Source of the DNA: Candidatus Rokuibacteriota bacterium
GTDB lineage: Bacteria > Methylomirabilota > Methylomirabilia > Rokubacteriales > CSP1-6
Length of the DNA stretch: 64,000 nt
Direction: 5' to 3'
Assembly: GCA_016866775.1 (NCBI GenBank)
Contig: VGLJ01000016.1
Location: 1-64,000, forward strand
In this document: one piece after another, positions 33,583 to 44,630 of the stretch
How the letters are laid out: every line of letters starts with the position of its first letter
Numbering within the stretch: position 1 is the stretch's first letter
Position numbers and translations under genes: made by a program
Notes under the pieces: generated by a model
Databases searched by the model: none
Told to the model about the DNA's origin: nothing
Seen by the model: the letters and a program-made list of their open reading frames with translations, nothing else

Positions 33583-34435
33583 CACTGGCCTCGCACCAAT
33601 CGCACCCACCACGGAGCGTTCTTCTGGACGGCGTCGACCTGCGTCTCGCGTCCGCGATCGACGCCCACTCGGCGATCGTCTGCAGCCGCCAATCCGAATA
33701 CCCGCCGAGGCCGTGACACGAGCTCACCGGCGCGAGGACGCCGGGCGCCATCGCGCAGATCAACCCATTCACCCGCGGCAGGAAATTCGTGAAGATCGTT
33801 CCGTCCTGCACCGTGCTGCCGCCCGGCGTGAAGATGCCGCCCGTCGACCACGTGTACGTGTTGTCCTTGTCGTGAAGACCGCCGTCGTCCGTCTTCTTCT
33901 CCCACATGAGTCCGGTCTTCGTGTCGCTGATCGTGCCGTCGCCGTTGTCGATGAAGCGCACGCCCGTCACGCACCGCAGCACCGCGCCCGCCGCCGTGTG
34001 GCGGAGCTCGACGGTGCCCTTTGCGAGCTCGTCGCCGAACTTTTGTGAGCACGCGAGGCCGTCGAGCTGATTGAACGACGCGAGCAGGCCAGCCGGTCCC
34101 TGCGGCCCGGCGGCTCCGTCCGCTCCGGCAGGTCCGGCCGGACCCGCAGGTCCGGCAGGCCCAGCGGGGCCCGGGGTGCCGGCCGCGCTCCACGACACGC
34201 GGACCTCGCTTTCTTGCACGCCTCCTTCTCCGAGACGAGCCTCAGGTCGCCCCGGTTGCCCCCCCGGCTGTCGACGCACGCGTAGAAGACCGATCCCGGG
34301 ACGACCTCACCGGGCTTCCCCTTGTCCTTGCCCGCCTTCTCGTCCTTGTCGCTGGCCGCCGCCGGGGTGACGGCAACGCCGAGCACGACCGCAAACGTCA
34401 CGAGCGAGAGCCACAAACGGGACCTGAGGCTCCAT
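33583..34435 (-). pseudogene. secreted collagen-like/DUF1566 protein, frameshifted
   Basis: Read on the minus strand, the N-terminus has a signal peptide (WLSLVTFAVVLGVAVTPAAA), then GSVFYACVDSRGGNRGDLRL. Near 34220 the frame changes and continues through a Gly-Pro-Ala collagen-like tract (about 34090-34190) and a DUF1566/Lcl-type domain: RFIDNGDGTISDTKTGLMWE, then GGYSDWRLQTIAEW. Another shift near 33650 is needed to reach DAVQKNAPWW at the end. No single frame covers the gene. ATG 34435 and TTG 34416 are both poor starts. It may have been a surface protein; it is now probably broken unless the shifts are assembly errors. Confidence 0.6.
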
Positions 34436-34449
34436 GGAGGCGGGACACA

Positions 34450-36438
<1,989 letters not shown>

Positions 36439-36489
36439 CGGTGATGGCAGCGTCCACCGAAGCCGAACGCGCGAAGGTCGTTCCGAGGC

Positions 36490-37965
36490 CTACTGAGGCT
36501 TGACCGCGCGGCGCGGCGCCAGCGGGATCTCGCGGATGTGCGTCAGGTCGATCGGCGGCATCTCGAGCGGGAGCGCGCGCAGCACGGCGTTCGCCAGCGT
36601 GTTGTAGTCGGCGAAGAAGCGGCGCAGGCGGCCGCGCCACGCCGGGATGCCCCCGTTGGCGTGGAGCTCGAACGCCGACTCGCGGCCGTCGAGCGACGAG
36701 ATCACGTGGTCCGACGCGAGCTGTAACAACGCCGAGCGCTGGAGCGCGGTGTAGCCACCGCCCGTGAAGGATTCCTCGAGCCCGGCGCCGACCTCACCCG
36801 CCGCGAGGTCCGTGTCCGACGGCGCGACGACGAGCGATGAGCCGGGCAGCGTTCGCAGGATCTCCGCCGTGCGCTGGCGCGCCTTGAGCATCGCGATGCT
36901 GCCGGCGGCGACGTGCGAGCGATTGGGAATCGCGAAGCCGGCCTCGGAGCGCTCGGGATCGAGCTCGGCCGCGGTCTGGCACGTGCGCACGGTCTGCACG
37001 TCGATGATCAGGTCCACGAGGTACTCGATGGTCGCGTCGTGCTCCTTCAGGCCGAGCGCGTCCGCGCACGCCAGCGCGAGCCCGAGCGTGAACTCGCCCT
37101 TCGCGAGCCAGCAGTAGAGCTGGTGCCAGAAGAGCCACGACGCGACGGGATCCGGCGAGGCTTCCGTGAGGAACACGCGCTCCCACGGAATGAACACGCC
37201 GTCGAGCCACATCTGGCCGTCGAGCTCGTCGTAGCGGCTGCTGAGCGGCGCGATGAACGGGCTCGGGTGATGGACGGACGTCTTGCGGCAGACGACCGTC
37301 ACCCCCGGCGCCGCGACGGGCACGATGAAGCTCGCGCGATGCGGACCGATCTCGATGCCGTTGTGGCTGCCGACGTAGACGTCTTCCGCGTACGCCGGGC
37401 TCGTGTGCATGCCGACCCTGCCGCTGACGATCACGCCCGCGTCGGTCTCGCGCACGAGCTTGAGCGCGAGCCTCCGTGCCGGATCGGGGTCGAGCCGCGC
37501 ACCGATCGTGGCAGCGCCCGCGCAGAACGTCAGGAAGCGTCCGGTCCGCACGATCAGCTCGCGGTAGGCGGCGGCGTTCGGCCCCTGCTCCGGCGCCGCC
37601 TTCCGCTGGAGCACGGCGTCGTGCACGCCGAGCGCGATGAGATGCCCATAGGCCGGCGTGTGCGTGACGTTGCCGGCCGTCGGAAAGGTCGTCGCCGAAT
37701 AGCATCGGCCCATCCCGCGCAGGTGGTCCGGCCGGGTCGGGACGACGAAGGACCATGGCGTGCGCACGCCGTTCGCGTCGGGCGGCGCGAGCACGATGTC
37801 CTGCCACGCGGGGTCCGCGTGACGGTCGTACCACGCGACGTACTCGTCGACCATCGCGCGCGTGGCCGGGTGCGCCGTGACATCGTCGATCGCGCCCGCG
37901 CCGATGACCCAGACACGCCGGCCGTCGTCGCGCAGCGTCTCCCGATATTCCTTCCCTGTCCGCAT
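36490..37965 (-). CDS. 4-hydroxyphenylacetate 3-monooxygenase (HpaB) family oxygenase
   Basis: A 491-residue flavin-dependent aromatic hydroxylase of the HpaB/PheA family, which uses FADH2 supplied by a separate reductase to ortho-hydroxylate phenols. Landmarks include MRTGKEYRETLRDDGRRVWV at the N-terminus, FLTFCAGAATIGARLDPDP, and GVFIPWERVFL. No HpaC reductase gene is in the window. It is divergent from the FAH-family operon across 47 bases with overlapping -10 boxes, which suggests shared regulation of an aromatic degradation pathway. The exact phenolic substrate cannot be read. The protein looks intact. Confidence 0.92.
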   Translation of the reverse strand: MRTGKEYRETLRDDGRRVWVIGAGAIDDVTAHPATRAMVDEYVAWYDRHADPAWQDIVLAPPDANGVRTPWSFVVPTRPDHLRGMGRCYSATTFPTAGNVTHTPAYGHLIALGVHDAVLQRKAAPEQGPNAAAYRELIVRTGRFLTFCAGAATIGARLDPDPARRLALKLVRETDAGVIVSGRVGMHTSPAYAEDVYVGSHNGIEIGPHRASFIVPVAAPGVTVVCRKTSVHHPSPFIAPLSSRYDELDGQMWLDGVFIPWERVFLTEASPDPVASWLFWHQLYCWLAKGEFTLGLALACADALGLKEHDATIEYLVDLIIDVQTVRTCQTAAELDPERSEAGFAIPNRSHVAAGSIAMLKARQRTAEILRTLPGSSLVVAPSDTDLAAGEVGAGLEESFTGGGYTALQRSALLQLASDHVISSLDGRESAFELHANGGIPAWRGRLRRFFADYNTLANAVLRALPLEMPPIDLTHIREIPLAPRRAVKPQ

Positions 37966-37983
37966 CCGCGATCCCTCTGGCCG

Positions 37984-37990
37984 TATTATC
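37984..37990. promoter_or_regulatory. overlapping divergent -10 boxes
   Basis: TATTAT (37984-37989, plus) and GATAAT (37990-37985, minus) overlap in the 47-base gap between the HpaB-type gene and the FAH operon. The plus-strand start is followed by GAGGAGG and ATG 38013. Transcription of the two units would compete or be co-regulated. No clear -35 boxes. Confidence 0.4.
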
Positions 37991-38012
37991 AGGCGACTAT
38001 CGAGGAGGAACG

Positions 38013-39197
38013 ATGCCCCAGGTGAAGCTGTCCGTCCAGGAGTCGCTGCCGCAGCGTCCCGACGAGGCCGTGCTCGTCGGACGCGCGTGGGTGCCGGCCG
38101 AGCAGGGGCCGGCCGTCATCGCCGTGCGCGGCGACGAGGCGGTGGATCTGACGCGCGCGTATCCGACCGTCAGCCACTTGCTGAACGTCACCAGGCCCGC
38201 GGACGTGCGGACGGCGATCCGCGTCGCCCCGGCGCTCGCCCGGCTCGACGCGCTGATCGGCAACAGCGTGGAAGGCGCCCGCGACGCGGCGAAGCCGTGG
38301 CTCCTCGCGCCGTGCGATCTCCAGGCCGTGAAGGCAAGCGGGGTGACGTTCATCGCCAGCCTGCTCGAGCGTGTGATCGAGGAGCGCGCGCGGGGGAACC
38401 CGGCCCTCGCCGACGGCGCGCGGCGCGAGATCCAGGCGATCATCGGTCCCGATCTTCGCGGGATCCGCCCCGGCTCTCCGGAGGCGGCGCGCGTGAAGGA
38501 CGTGCTCGTCGCGAGGGGCATGTGGTCGCAGTATCTGGAAGTGGGCATCGGCCCCGACGCGGAGCTGTTCACGAAGTGTCCGCCGATGGCCGCGGTGGGG
38601 CTCGGCGCGCGCGTCGGGATCCATCCGAAGTCGGTCTGGAACAACCCCGAGCCGGAGCTCGTCCTCGTGATCGACAGCGCCGGGGCGATCGTCGGCGTCT
38701 CGCTCGGCAACGACGTGAACCTGCGCGACGTGGAGGGCCGCAGCGCGCTCCTCCTCGGCCGGGCGAAGGACAACAATGCGTCGGCCGCGATCGGCCCGTT
38801 CATCCGGATGCTCGACGACACGTTCACGCTCGACCACGCGCGGCGGATCAGCTTCGAGACCACGGTGCATGGGGATGACGGCTTCAGCGTGAAGCACACC
38901 ACCCACGTGAGCGAGATCGGGCGCGACCTCGCCGACCTCGCCTCCCAGCTCCATAGCCGCTATCACCGGTATCCCGACGGGGTGGTGCTCTTCATCGGCA
39001 CGATGTTCACGCCGCTCGACGACCGCGGCGCGCCGGGGAGCGGTTTCACGCACAAGGTCGGCGACGTCGTGAAGATCGCCGCGCCGGAGATCGGCACGCT
39101 GGTCAACGAGGTCGTGCACTGTGACGACGCCGAGCCGTGGACGTTCGGCGGCGGTGCCTTGATGGCGAACCTCGCGCGCCGGGGAGCGCTGCGGTGA
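38013..39197 (+). CDS. fumarylacetoacetate hydrolase family protein
   Basis: A 394-residue member of the FAH superfamily, which cleaves or hydrates C-C bonds of 1,3-diketo acids after aromatic ring opening, or decarboxylates them. Metal ligands are evident in NNPEPELVLVID and GNDVNLRDVEGR; the later KDNNASAAIGPF is typical of the ureidoglycolate lyase or 2-oxo-acid branch. Start ATG 38013 has a strong GAGGAGG site. Its stop overlaps the CoA-transferase start as GTGA. It is the first gene of an operon that extends to 45776. Confidence 0.92.
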   Translation: MPQVKLSVQESLPQRPDEAVLVGRAWVPAEQGPAVIAVRGDEAVDLTRAYPTVSHLLNVTRPADVRTAIRVAPALARLDALIGNSVEGARDAAKPWLLAPCDLQAVKASGVTFIASLLERVIEERARGNPALADGARREIQAIIGPDLRGIRPGSPEAARVKDVLVARGMWSQYLEVGIGPDAELFTKCPPMAAVGLGARVGIHPKSVWNNPEPELVLVIDSAGAIVGVSLGNDVNLRDVEGRSALLLGRAKDNNASAAIGPFIRMLDDTFTLDHARRISFETTVHGDDGFSVKHTTHVSEIGRDLADLASQLHSRYHRYPDGVVLFIGTMFTPLDDRGAPGSGFTHKVGDVVKIAAPEIGTLVNEVVHCDDAEPWTFGGGALMANLARRGALR

Positions 39198-40420
39198 GCC
39201 GGCTCTTCGACGGCCTCCGCGTGATCGATGCGGCCAACTTCATCGCGGGGCCCGTCTCGACCACCATCATGGCGGACTTCGGCGCCGACGTCATCAAGGT
39301 GGAGCCGCCGACGGGCGACATCTACCGCGTGCGCGGCGCCGGCTACCCGGCGAGCGCCTACAACTATCCGTGGATCGTCGACAACCGCACGAAGCGCAGC
39401 GTGGCGATCGACCTCCGCACGAAGGACGGCCAGACGTTGCTCCACCGGCTCGTGCGGGATGCGGACGTGTTCGTCACCAATGCACCGCTCGACAGCCGCG
39501 TCCGGCTCGGCATCCGCTACGAGGACCTCGAGCCGCTGAATCCACGCCTGGTCTACGCGTCGATCAGCGCGTACGGCGAGGCCGGTGAGGAAGGGAGCAA
39601 GCCCGGCTTCGACAGCATCGCGCTGTGGGCGCGGACCGGCTTGATGGATCTGGTGCGCGCGTCGAAGAACGTGCCGCCCGCGCGCTCGCTGCCGGGCATG
39701 GGCGATCATCCCACCGGCGTCGCGCTGTTCGGCGCGATCATGGCGGGCCTCTACCATCGCGAGCGCACCGGGCGCGGCACGGCGGTGTCGACGTCGCTGA
39801 TGGCGAACGGCCTCTGGATGAACGCGATCCAGGTCCAGGGCATCCTCTGCGGCACGCGCACCGAGGTGCGCCCGCCGCGCGAGGAGGCCGTGAGCGCGCT
39901 CGCGAACCTCTATCGCTGCCGCGACGGGCGCTGGTTCATGCTGACGATCACGGGCGACGAGCGGCACTGGCCCGCGTTCGCCGCCGGCATCGGACGCGAC
40001 GATCTCGTCACCGATCCGCGCTTCGTCGACGCGCCCCATCGCAAGGTGAACGCCCGCGCGCTCACCGCGGTCCTCGACGCGCACTTCGCCACCAGGGACT
40101 GGGCGGAGTGGTCGCCGATTCTCGAGAAGACCGGCGTGGCGTTCGGCGTCGTGGGCACGCTCGACGACATCCCGCACGACGGGCAGATGCGGGCGAGCGG
40201 CGCGCTCGTGCCGATGGACGGTCCGAACGCGGGGGTGTCGCTCACGGTGTCGAGTCCCCTTCAGATCGCCGGGCAGGAGAAGGTGCCGGCGCGGATGCCG
40301 CCGGAGATCGGCGAGCACACCGTCGAAGTACTGCGTGCCGCTGGTGTCGACGACGCCGCGATCGAGCGGCTGCTCGCCGCGGGCGTGATCGTGCAGGCCC
40401 GGAGGACCGCTCATGGCTGA
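39194..40420 (+). CDS. CaiB/BaiF family CoA-transferase
   Basis: A 408-residue family III CoA-transferase. LRVIDAANFIAGPVSTTIMA and FGADVIKVEPPTGD open the protein, and the likely catalytic Asp is in LPGMGDHPTGVALFG. It would activate a carboxylic acid as its CoA thioester for the enoyl-CoA hydratase encoded later in the operon. The start is GTG 39194, coupled to the FAH-family gene (GTGA), and the end overlaps the MerB-like gene by 8 bases. It is only distantly related to the CoA-transferase at 14198-15394. Confidence 0.94.
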   Translation: MSRLFDGLRVIDAANFIAGPVSTTIMADFGADVIKVEPPTGDIYRVRGAGYPASAYNYPWIVDNRTKRSVAIDLRTKDGQTLLHRLVRDADVFVTNAPLDSRVRLGIRYEDLEPLNPRLVYASISAYGEAGEEGSKPGFDSIALWARTGLMDLVRASKNVPPARSLPGMGDHPTGVALFGAIMAGLYHRERTGRGTAVSTSLMANGLWMNAIQVQGILCGTRTEVRPPREEAVSALANLYRCRDGRWFMLTITGDERHWPAFAAGIGRDDLVTDPRFVDAPHRKVNARALTAVLDAHFATRDWAEWSPILEKTGVAFGVVGTLDDIPHDGQMRASGALVPMDGPNAGVSLTVSSPLQIAGQEKVPARMPPEIGEHTVEVLRAAGVDDAAIERLLAAGVIVQARRTAHG

Positions 40421-40880
40421 TGCCGGGCTCATGGATCGGATGTTCCAGCGGATCATGCGCGGGCTCGTCGACACGGGCGTAGCACCGCATTACGCGGAGC
40501 GCGCGCGCGCACTCGGCGTGTCCGTCGAGGAGGGCCGCCAGCTCCTCCACGGCGTCATGGAGGCCTATCCCATCGGCTGGCTCCATCCCGAGACCGACTA
40601 CATCGCGTCGTTCCCGCCGCTCAACAACCTGCCCACGCAGTACCGCGTCACCGTGCGCGGCGAGCAGCGGTGGTTCGCGCAATGCGGGTTCGAGGCCACG
40701 TCGGTCACGTGGCTGTTCCCCGGCGAGACCGTCCGGATCGACGCGCCGTGCCCCGACTGCGGCGATCCGGTCAGCGTCGAGATGCGCGACGGGCAGATCC
40801 TCTGGGTGGATCCGCCGGGCGTCGTCGGCCACCTGAACTACGGCTTCGGCGCCTCGCGCGGGCGCCCGTCGTTCCTCTGA
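40413..40880 (+). CDS. MerB-like (alkylmercury lyase-like) N-terminal half
   Basis: A 155-residue protein: an N-terminal helical part (HYAERARALGVSVEEGRQLL) and then a segment recalling the MerB fold: YRVTVRGEQRWFAQCGFEAT, then VRIDAPCPDCGDPVSV. MerB cleaves C-Hg bonds using paired Cys residues; here Cys occur at similar places (AQCGF and PCPDCG), but the C-terminal part of MerB is missing and is encoded by the next gene. In a CoA-transferase/ABC operon a mercury role is doubtful; a related protonolysis or isomerisation of an organic acid is more likely. Resemblance is by eye. Confidence 0.6.
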   Translation: MADAGLMDRMFQRIMRGLVDTGVAPHYAERARALGVSVEEGRQLLHGVMEAYPIGWLHPETDYIASFPPLNNLPTQYRVTVRGEQRWFAQCGFEATSVTWLFPGETVRIDAPCPDCGDPVSVEMRDGQILWVDPPGVVGHLNYGFGASRGRPSFL

Positions 40881-40886
40881 ACGGGC

Positions 40887-41126
40887 ATGAACCTCTTCCG
40901 GTCGGAAGAGCACGCGCGCCGCTGGCCCTCGTTCCAGGCGAAGGCGGAGCACGGCTTCATCACGCTCGGTCAGCTCGCCGGGTTCTTCGGCACCGAGACG
41001 CGCCGCCACATGCTCGACGCCGATTACCTGTCCACGTGGTTTCCGCGCCGCGGCGCCGAGCGCCGGGCGTATCTTGAACGCATCGGCAAGACCACTCCGT
41101 TCTGGCTCGGCACTCCGGATCCCTGA
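40887..41126 (+). CDS. MerB-like C-terminal half (separate small gene)
   Basis: A 79-residue protein starting NLFRSEEHARRWPSFQAKAE, which recalls the C-terminal part of MerB-like proteins (a Phe/Ser-rich strand, then an EEHxxxW helix), and ending in LSTWFPRRGAERRAYLER. It begins 6 bases after its partner's stop, so the two probably form one functional unit. The pair is either an ancestral split or the product of a stop gained between domains; both halves look intact and well spaced, so a stable two-subunit form is favoured. Function unknown. Confidence 0.6.
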   Translation: MNLFRSEEHARRWPSFQAKAEHGFITLGQLAGFFGTETRRHMLDADYLSTWFPRRGAERRAYLERIGKTTPFWLGTPDP

Positions 41127-42089
41127 GTGCGCAAGTACATCCTTCGCCGGCTGTTGCTGTTCGTGCCATCGCTCTTCGGAGCGTCGCTGCTGATCTTCGT
41201 CCTCCTGCGGCTCGTACCCGGCGACATCGCGGAGATCATCGTCTACCAGGCAGGCGCGGAATCGTCTGCCATCCAGCAGAAGCAGGTCGCGCAGATCCGG
41301 GCCGAGCTCGGGCTCGATCGGCCGGTGCTCGTCCAGTATCTCGCCTGGCTCGGCAACGCCCTGCGCGGTGACCTCGGCCAGTCCTACATCCAGAAGCGCC
41401 CGGTGACCGAGATCATTCGCGAGCGCTTCCCGCGGTCGCTCGAGCTCGCCTTCCTGACGCTCGTCGTGGCGGTCGTGTGGGCGGTCCCGCTCGGCGTCGT
41501 CTCCGCCGTGCGCCAGAACACGTGGGCGGATTACCTCGTGCGCGTCGTCTCGATCAGCGGGCTCAGCCTGCCGATCTTCTTCACCGGCGTGATGATCCTC
41601 TGGGCGCTGGTGCGCTTCTTCCGCTGGCTGCCGCCGTTCGAGTTCGTCAGCTTCTTCGACGATCCCGCCGAGAATCTCAAGCAGATGGTGTGGCCCACCC
41701 TCGCGCAGGCGTACTACATCTCGGCGCCGATCATGCGGCTCACGCGCTCGCAGATGCTGGAGGTGGTCCGGCACGACTACGTGCGGACCGCGCGCGCGAA
41801 GGGCCTGGCCGAGCGCGCGGTCGTCTACCGCCACGCGCTCGCGAACTCGCTGCTGCCGGTCGTGACGTTCGTCGGCTGGTGGGGCGGGCGCCTGCTCGGC
41901 GGCATCGTCATCATGGAGATCATCTTCTCGGTCCCGGGCATGGGCACGGCGCTGGTGCAGGCCGTCTCGAATCGCGACTATCCCACCGTGCAGGCCATCG
42001 TGTTCGTGATGGCGCTCGTCTTCCTCACGCTCAACCTGTTCGTGGACGTGATCTACGGCTGGCTCGATCCACGGATCCGTTATGCCTGA
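41127..42089 (+). CDS. ABC transporter permease (DppB/OppB-like)
   Basis: A 320-residue inner-membrane permease with six spans. The N-terminus YILRRLLLFVPSLFGASLLI and the periplasmic loop before LDRPVLVQYLAWLGNALRGD are typical of DppB. The cytoplasmic EAA loop (DYVRTARAKGLAERAVVY) contacts the ATPase. The start is GTG 41127, immediately after the MerB-like C-half stop. It overlaps the second permease by 8 bases. No ATPase gene lies in the operon, so one encoded elsewhere must energise it. Likely cargo is a peptide or other small charged molecule. Confidence 0.95.
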   Translation: MRKYILRRLLLFVPSLFGASLLIFVLLRLVPGDIAEIIVYQAGAESSAIQQKQVAQIRAELGLDRPVLVQYLAWLGNALRGDLGQSYIQKRPVTEIIRERFPRSLELAFLTLVVAVVWAVPLGVVSAVRQNTWADYLVRVVSISGLSLPIFFTGVMILWALVRFFRWLPPFEFVSFFDDPAENLKQMVWPTLAQAYYISAPIMRLTRSQMLEVVRHDYVRTARAKGLAERAVVYRHALANSLLPVVTFVGWWGGRLLGGIVIMEIIFSVPGMGTALVQAVSNRDYPTVQAIVFVMALVFLTLNLFVDVIYGWLDPRIRYA

Positions 42090-43002
42090 CGTGGCCGATC
42101 GGGTCGACGTCGCCCTTCCCGTCGGTCCCGCGGGCGCCGCGGGCCTCGAGCACGAGCGCGGCGTCGTGCGGTGGGTCGGCTGGTTCGCTACGCGGCACCC
42201 GCTCGGCTTCGTCGGCGCCCTGCTCGTGCTCGCGGTCGCCCTCACCGCGATCTTCGCGCCGGCGCTCGCGCCGCACGGCCCGAAGGACGCGGCGTTCGCG
42301 ACCTACGTCGCGCCGAACGCCGAGTTCCCGATGGGAACCGATCATCTCGGCCGCGACATGCTGAGCCGCGTCGTGTGGGGCGCGCGGCTGTCGCTCTACG
42401 TCGGGCTGACCTCGGTGCTGTTCGGCGTCACCATCGGCGCGCTGTGGGGGGCCGTGACGGCGTACTTCGGCGGAGCCGCGGACTCCGTGAGCCAGCGCGT
42501 CGTCGACAGCCTCATGGCGCTGCCGCCGATCATCCTCGCCCTCGCGCTGATGGCCGCGCTCGGCCAGTCGGTGACGAACGTGATCGTGGCCCTGGCACTG
42601 TTGCTCGTGCCGACGGCGGCGCGCACGATCCGGTCGGTGGCGCTCAGCATCAAGGAGATGCCGTACATCGAGGCGGCCCGCGCGGCGGGCGCGGCCGAAT
42701 GGCGTGTCATCTTCCTCCACGTCATGCCGAACACCCTCGCGACCTACATCGTGCTGGTCACCGTCAACATCGCGTACGCGATCGTCGTCGAGGCCGCGCT
42801 GTCCTTCCTCGGCCTCGGCGCGCCGCCCGACGAACCCTCGTGGGGCAGCATGCTGACCGCGGGCACGCAGGCCCTCGAGACGGCCCCGTGGATGATCTTC
42901 TTTCCCGGCCTCGCCATCAGCCTGACCGTGTTCGGGCTCAACCTTCTCGGCGACGCGATCCGTGACATCACCGACCCGCGGCTGCGTGGAGGGCTCGGAT
43001 GA
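42082..43002 (+). CDS. ABC transporter permease (DppC/OppC-like)
   Basis: A 306-residue permease with six spans. The loop after the first span contains APNAEFPMGTDHLGRDMLSR, the DppC hallmark, and the EAA loop is PYIEAARAAGAAEWRVIF. It pairs with the upstream permease, overlapping it by 8 bases, and with the binding protein that follows. The stop overlaps a possible ATG at 42999, although the binding protein more likely starts at 43038. Confidence 0.95.
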   Translation: MPDVADRVDVALPVGPAGAAGLEHERGVVRWVGWFATRHPLGFVGALLVLAVALTAIFAPALAPHGPKDAAFATYVAPNAEFPMGTDHLGRDMLSRVVWGARLSLYVGLTSVLFGVTIGALWGAVTAYFGGAADSVSQRVVDSLMALPPIILALALMAALGQSVTNVIVALALLLVPTAARTIRSVALSIKEMPYIEAARAAGAAEWRVIFLHVMPNTLATYIVLVTVNIAYAIVVEAALSFLGLGAPPDEPSWGSMLTAGTQALETAPWMIFFPGLAISLTVFGLNLLGDAIRDITDPRLRGGLG

Positions 43003-43037
43003 CCCTTGCGCCGGAAGCCGCCAAAGGAGATGACTTC

Positions 43038-44630
43038 ATGCGAAGACTGGCGCTCGCGATCGCGATCCTCGCCACGCTGGCCTTGGCCGCGCCGTCCGCG
43101 CCCGCACAGGAGACACCACGCCCTGGCGGCATCCTGAACTGGTACGTTTACGGCGATCCCGGGCGGCTCGACATCCATCTGGAATCGCCGTTGTCGGTGC
43201 AACAGGCCCTCGCCGGGATCTATTCCGGCCTCCTGCATCGCGATCCCGCCGATCCCGACAAGATCGTCGGCGATCTCGCGGAGCGGTGGACGGCGTCGCC
43301 CGACGGCAAGGTCTATACATTCCATCTCCGGAAGGGCGTGAAGTGGCACGACGGGCAGCCCTTCACCTCGGCCGACGTGAAGGCGACGCTCAACCGCGTG
43401 CTCAACCCCGACTCGAAGAGCCCGCGGTGCGGCTCCATGCTGAAGCCGATCGTCGCGGGCGTCGAGGCGGTCGATCCACACACCATCCAGATCGCGCTCA
43501 AGTTCCCGGCGGCGCCCTTCCTCGAGTACGTCGCCTCCGCGTGGTGCGTGATCGCGGCGAAGCACGTGCTCGACAAGCACGGCGACCTCTCGAAGCCGGA
43601 AGCGCAGATCGGCACCGGCCCGTTCAAGTTCAAGCGCTACGAGCGCGGCAACGTCATCGAGTGGGAGAAGAACAAGGACTACTTCCGGCCCGGCCTGCCT
43701 TATCTCGACGGCGTCAAGCAGTTCGTGCTGGTGGGCTTCCCCACCCAGCTCGCCGCGGCGAAGGCCGGCCGCATCCACCTCTGGGACACGTGGCCCCCGA
43801 TGAAGCGGACCGACGCCGACGAGCTGAAGCGGGCGCGTGGCGACGAGGTGCACGTGTACCAGGTCGCGCAGAATACGATCTTCCTCGCGTACATGCACAC
43901 CCAGAAGCCGCCGTTCAACAATCCCGACATGCGGCGGGCGGTGCATCTCGCTCTCGACCGCCAGGAACTCGTCGCCAAGGCGCTGGAGGGGGCCGGCGTG
44001 CCGTGCGCGGTGTTCGATCCGAAGCTCTCCGGCGACTTCGCGCTGCCGCTGGCCGAGGTTCAGAAGATGCCCGGCTGCCGCCAGCCCAAGGACCAGGACA
44101 TCGCCGAGGCGAAGAAGCTCGTCGAGAAGCATTACCCGAACGGGGTCGACGTCGAGGCTGCCGTACGATCGGTGGGGAACTATGTCGACCGCGCCCAGCT
44201 CGTGCTGTCGCAGCTCCGCAAGATCGGGATTCGCGGCACGATCAAGACGTACGAGAGCGCCGCGGGCTTCGCTGTCTTCGGCAAGGGCGACTTCGTGTTC
44301 CTGCCGACGCAGGACCGCGCGATGGTGACGGTGGACCCGGGCGATCTGTTCAGCCTGATCTACACCACCAACGCCGGGAGCAACTGGGGGAAATGGTCGG
44401 ACCCGAAGGTTGACGAGCTGACCGAGCGCGGGCTCAAGGAAACGAACCGCGAGAAGCGCAAGCAGATCTACTGGGAGCTCCAGCGCCACCTGCTCTCGGG
44501 CGCGCCTTCGGCCGTGCCCGTCGCGTGGGTCGAAGGCTTCCACTTCGTCGACAAGCGCCTCCGCGGGTACAAGTGGGCGCCGACTGTCTACGACAACAAC
44601 ACCTTCATGAAAGTGTGGTTGCAACCATGA
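43038..44630 (+). CDS. ABC transporter substrate-binding protein, family 5
   Basis: A 530-residue periplasmic binding protein with a Sec signal peptide (RRLALAIAILATLALAAPSA). Family-5 landmarks: GDLAERWTASPDGKVYTFHL, KGVKWHDGQPFTSADVKATL and NPDMRRAVHLALDRQELVAK. ATG 43038 is preferred because AAAGGAG precedes it and the signal peptide starts there; ATG 42999 overlaps the permease stop and would add 13 residues. It would deliver substrate to the two permeases upstream. Its stop overlaps the FKBP start as ATGA, an unusual partner. Confidence 0.94.
   Translation: MRRLALAIAILATLALAAPSAPAQETPRPGGILNWYVYGDPGRLDIHLESPLSVQQALAGIYSGLLHRDPADPDKIVGDLAERWTASPDGKVYTFHLRKGVKWHDGQPFTSADVKATLNRVLNPDSKSPRCGSMLKPIVAGVEAVDPHTIQIALKFPAAPFLEYVASAWCVIAAKHVLDKHGDLSKPEAQIGTGPFKFKRYERGNVIEWEKNKDYFRPGLPYLDGVKQFVLVGFPTQLAAAKAGRIHLWDTWPPMKRTDADELKRARGDEVHVYQVAQNTIFLAYMHTQKPPFNNPDMRRAVHLALDRQELVAKALEGAGVPCAVFDPKLSGDFALPLAEVQKMPGCRQPKDQDIAEAKKLVEKHYPNGVDVEAAVRSVGNYVDRAQLVLSQLRKIGIRGTIKTYESAAGFAVFGKGDFVFLPTQDRAMVTVDPGDLFSLIYTTNAGSNWGKWSDPKVDELTERGLKETNREKRKQIYWELQRHLLSGAPSAVPVAWVEGFHFVDKRLRGYKWAPTVYDNNTFMKVWLQP

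Noticed and set aside
34090-34190. GGTCCGGC-type tandem bases considered as a CRISPR-like or other DNA repeat
   Set aside because: They encode the Gly-Pro-Ala collagen-like tract; no spacer structure or cas gene exists.
40413-40880. A mercury-resistance function for the MerB-like genes
   Set aside because: No merA, merR, merT or merP is present and the genes sit inside a CoA-transferase/ABC operon.
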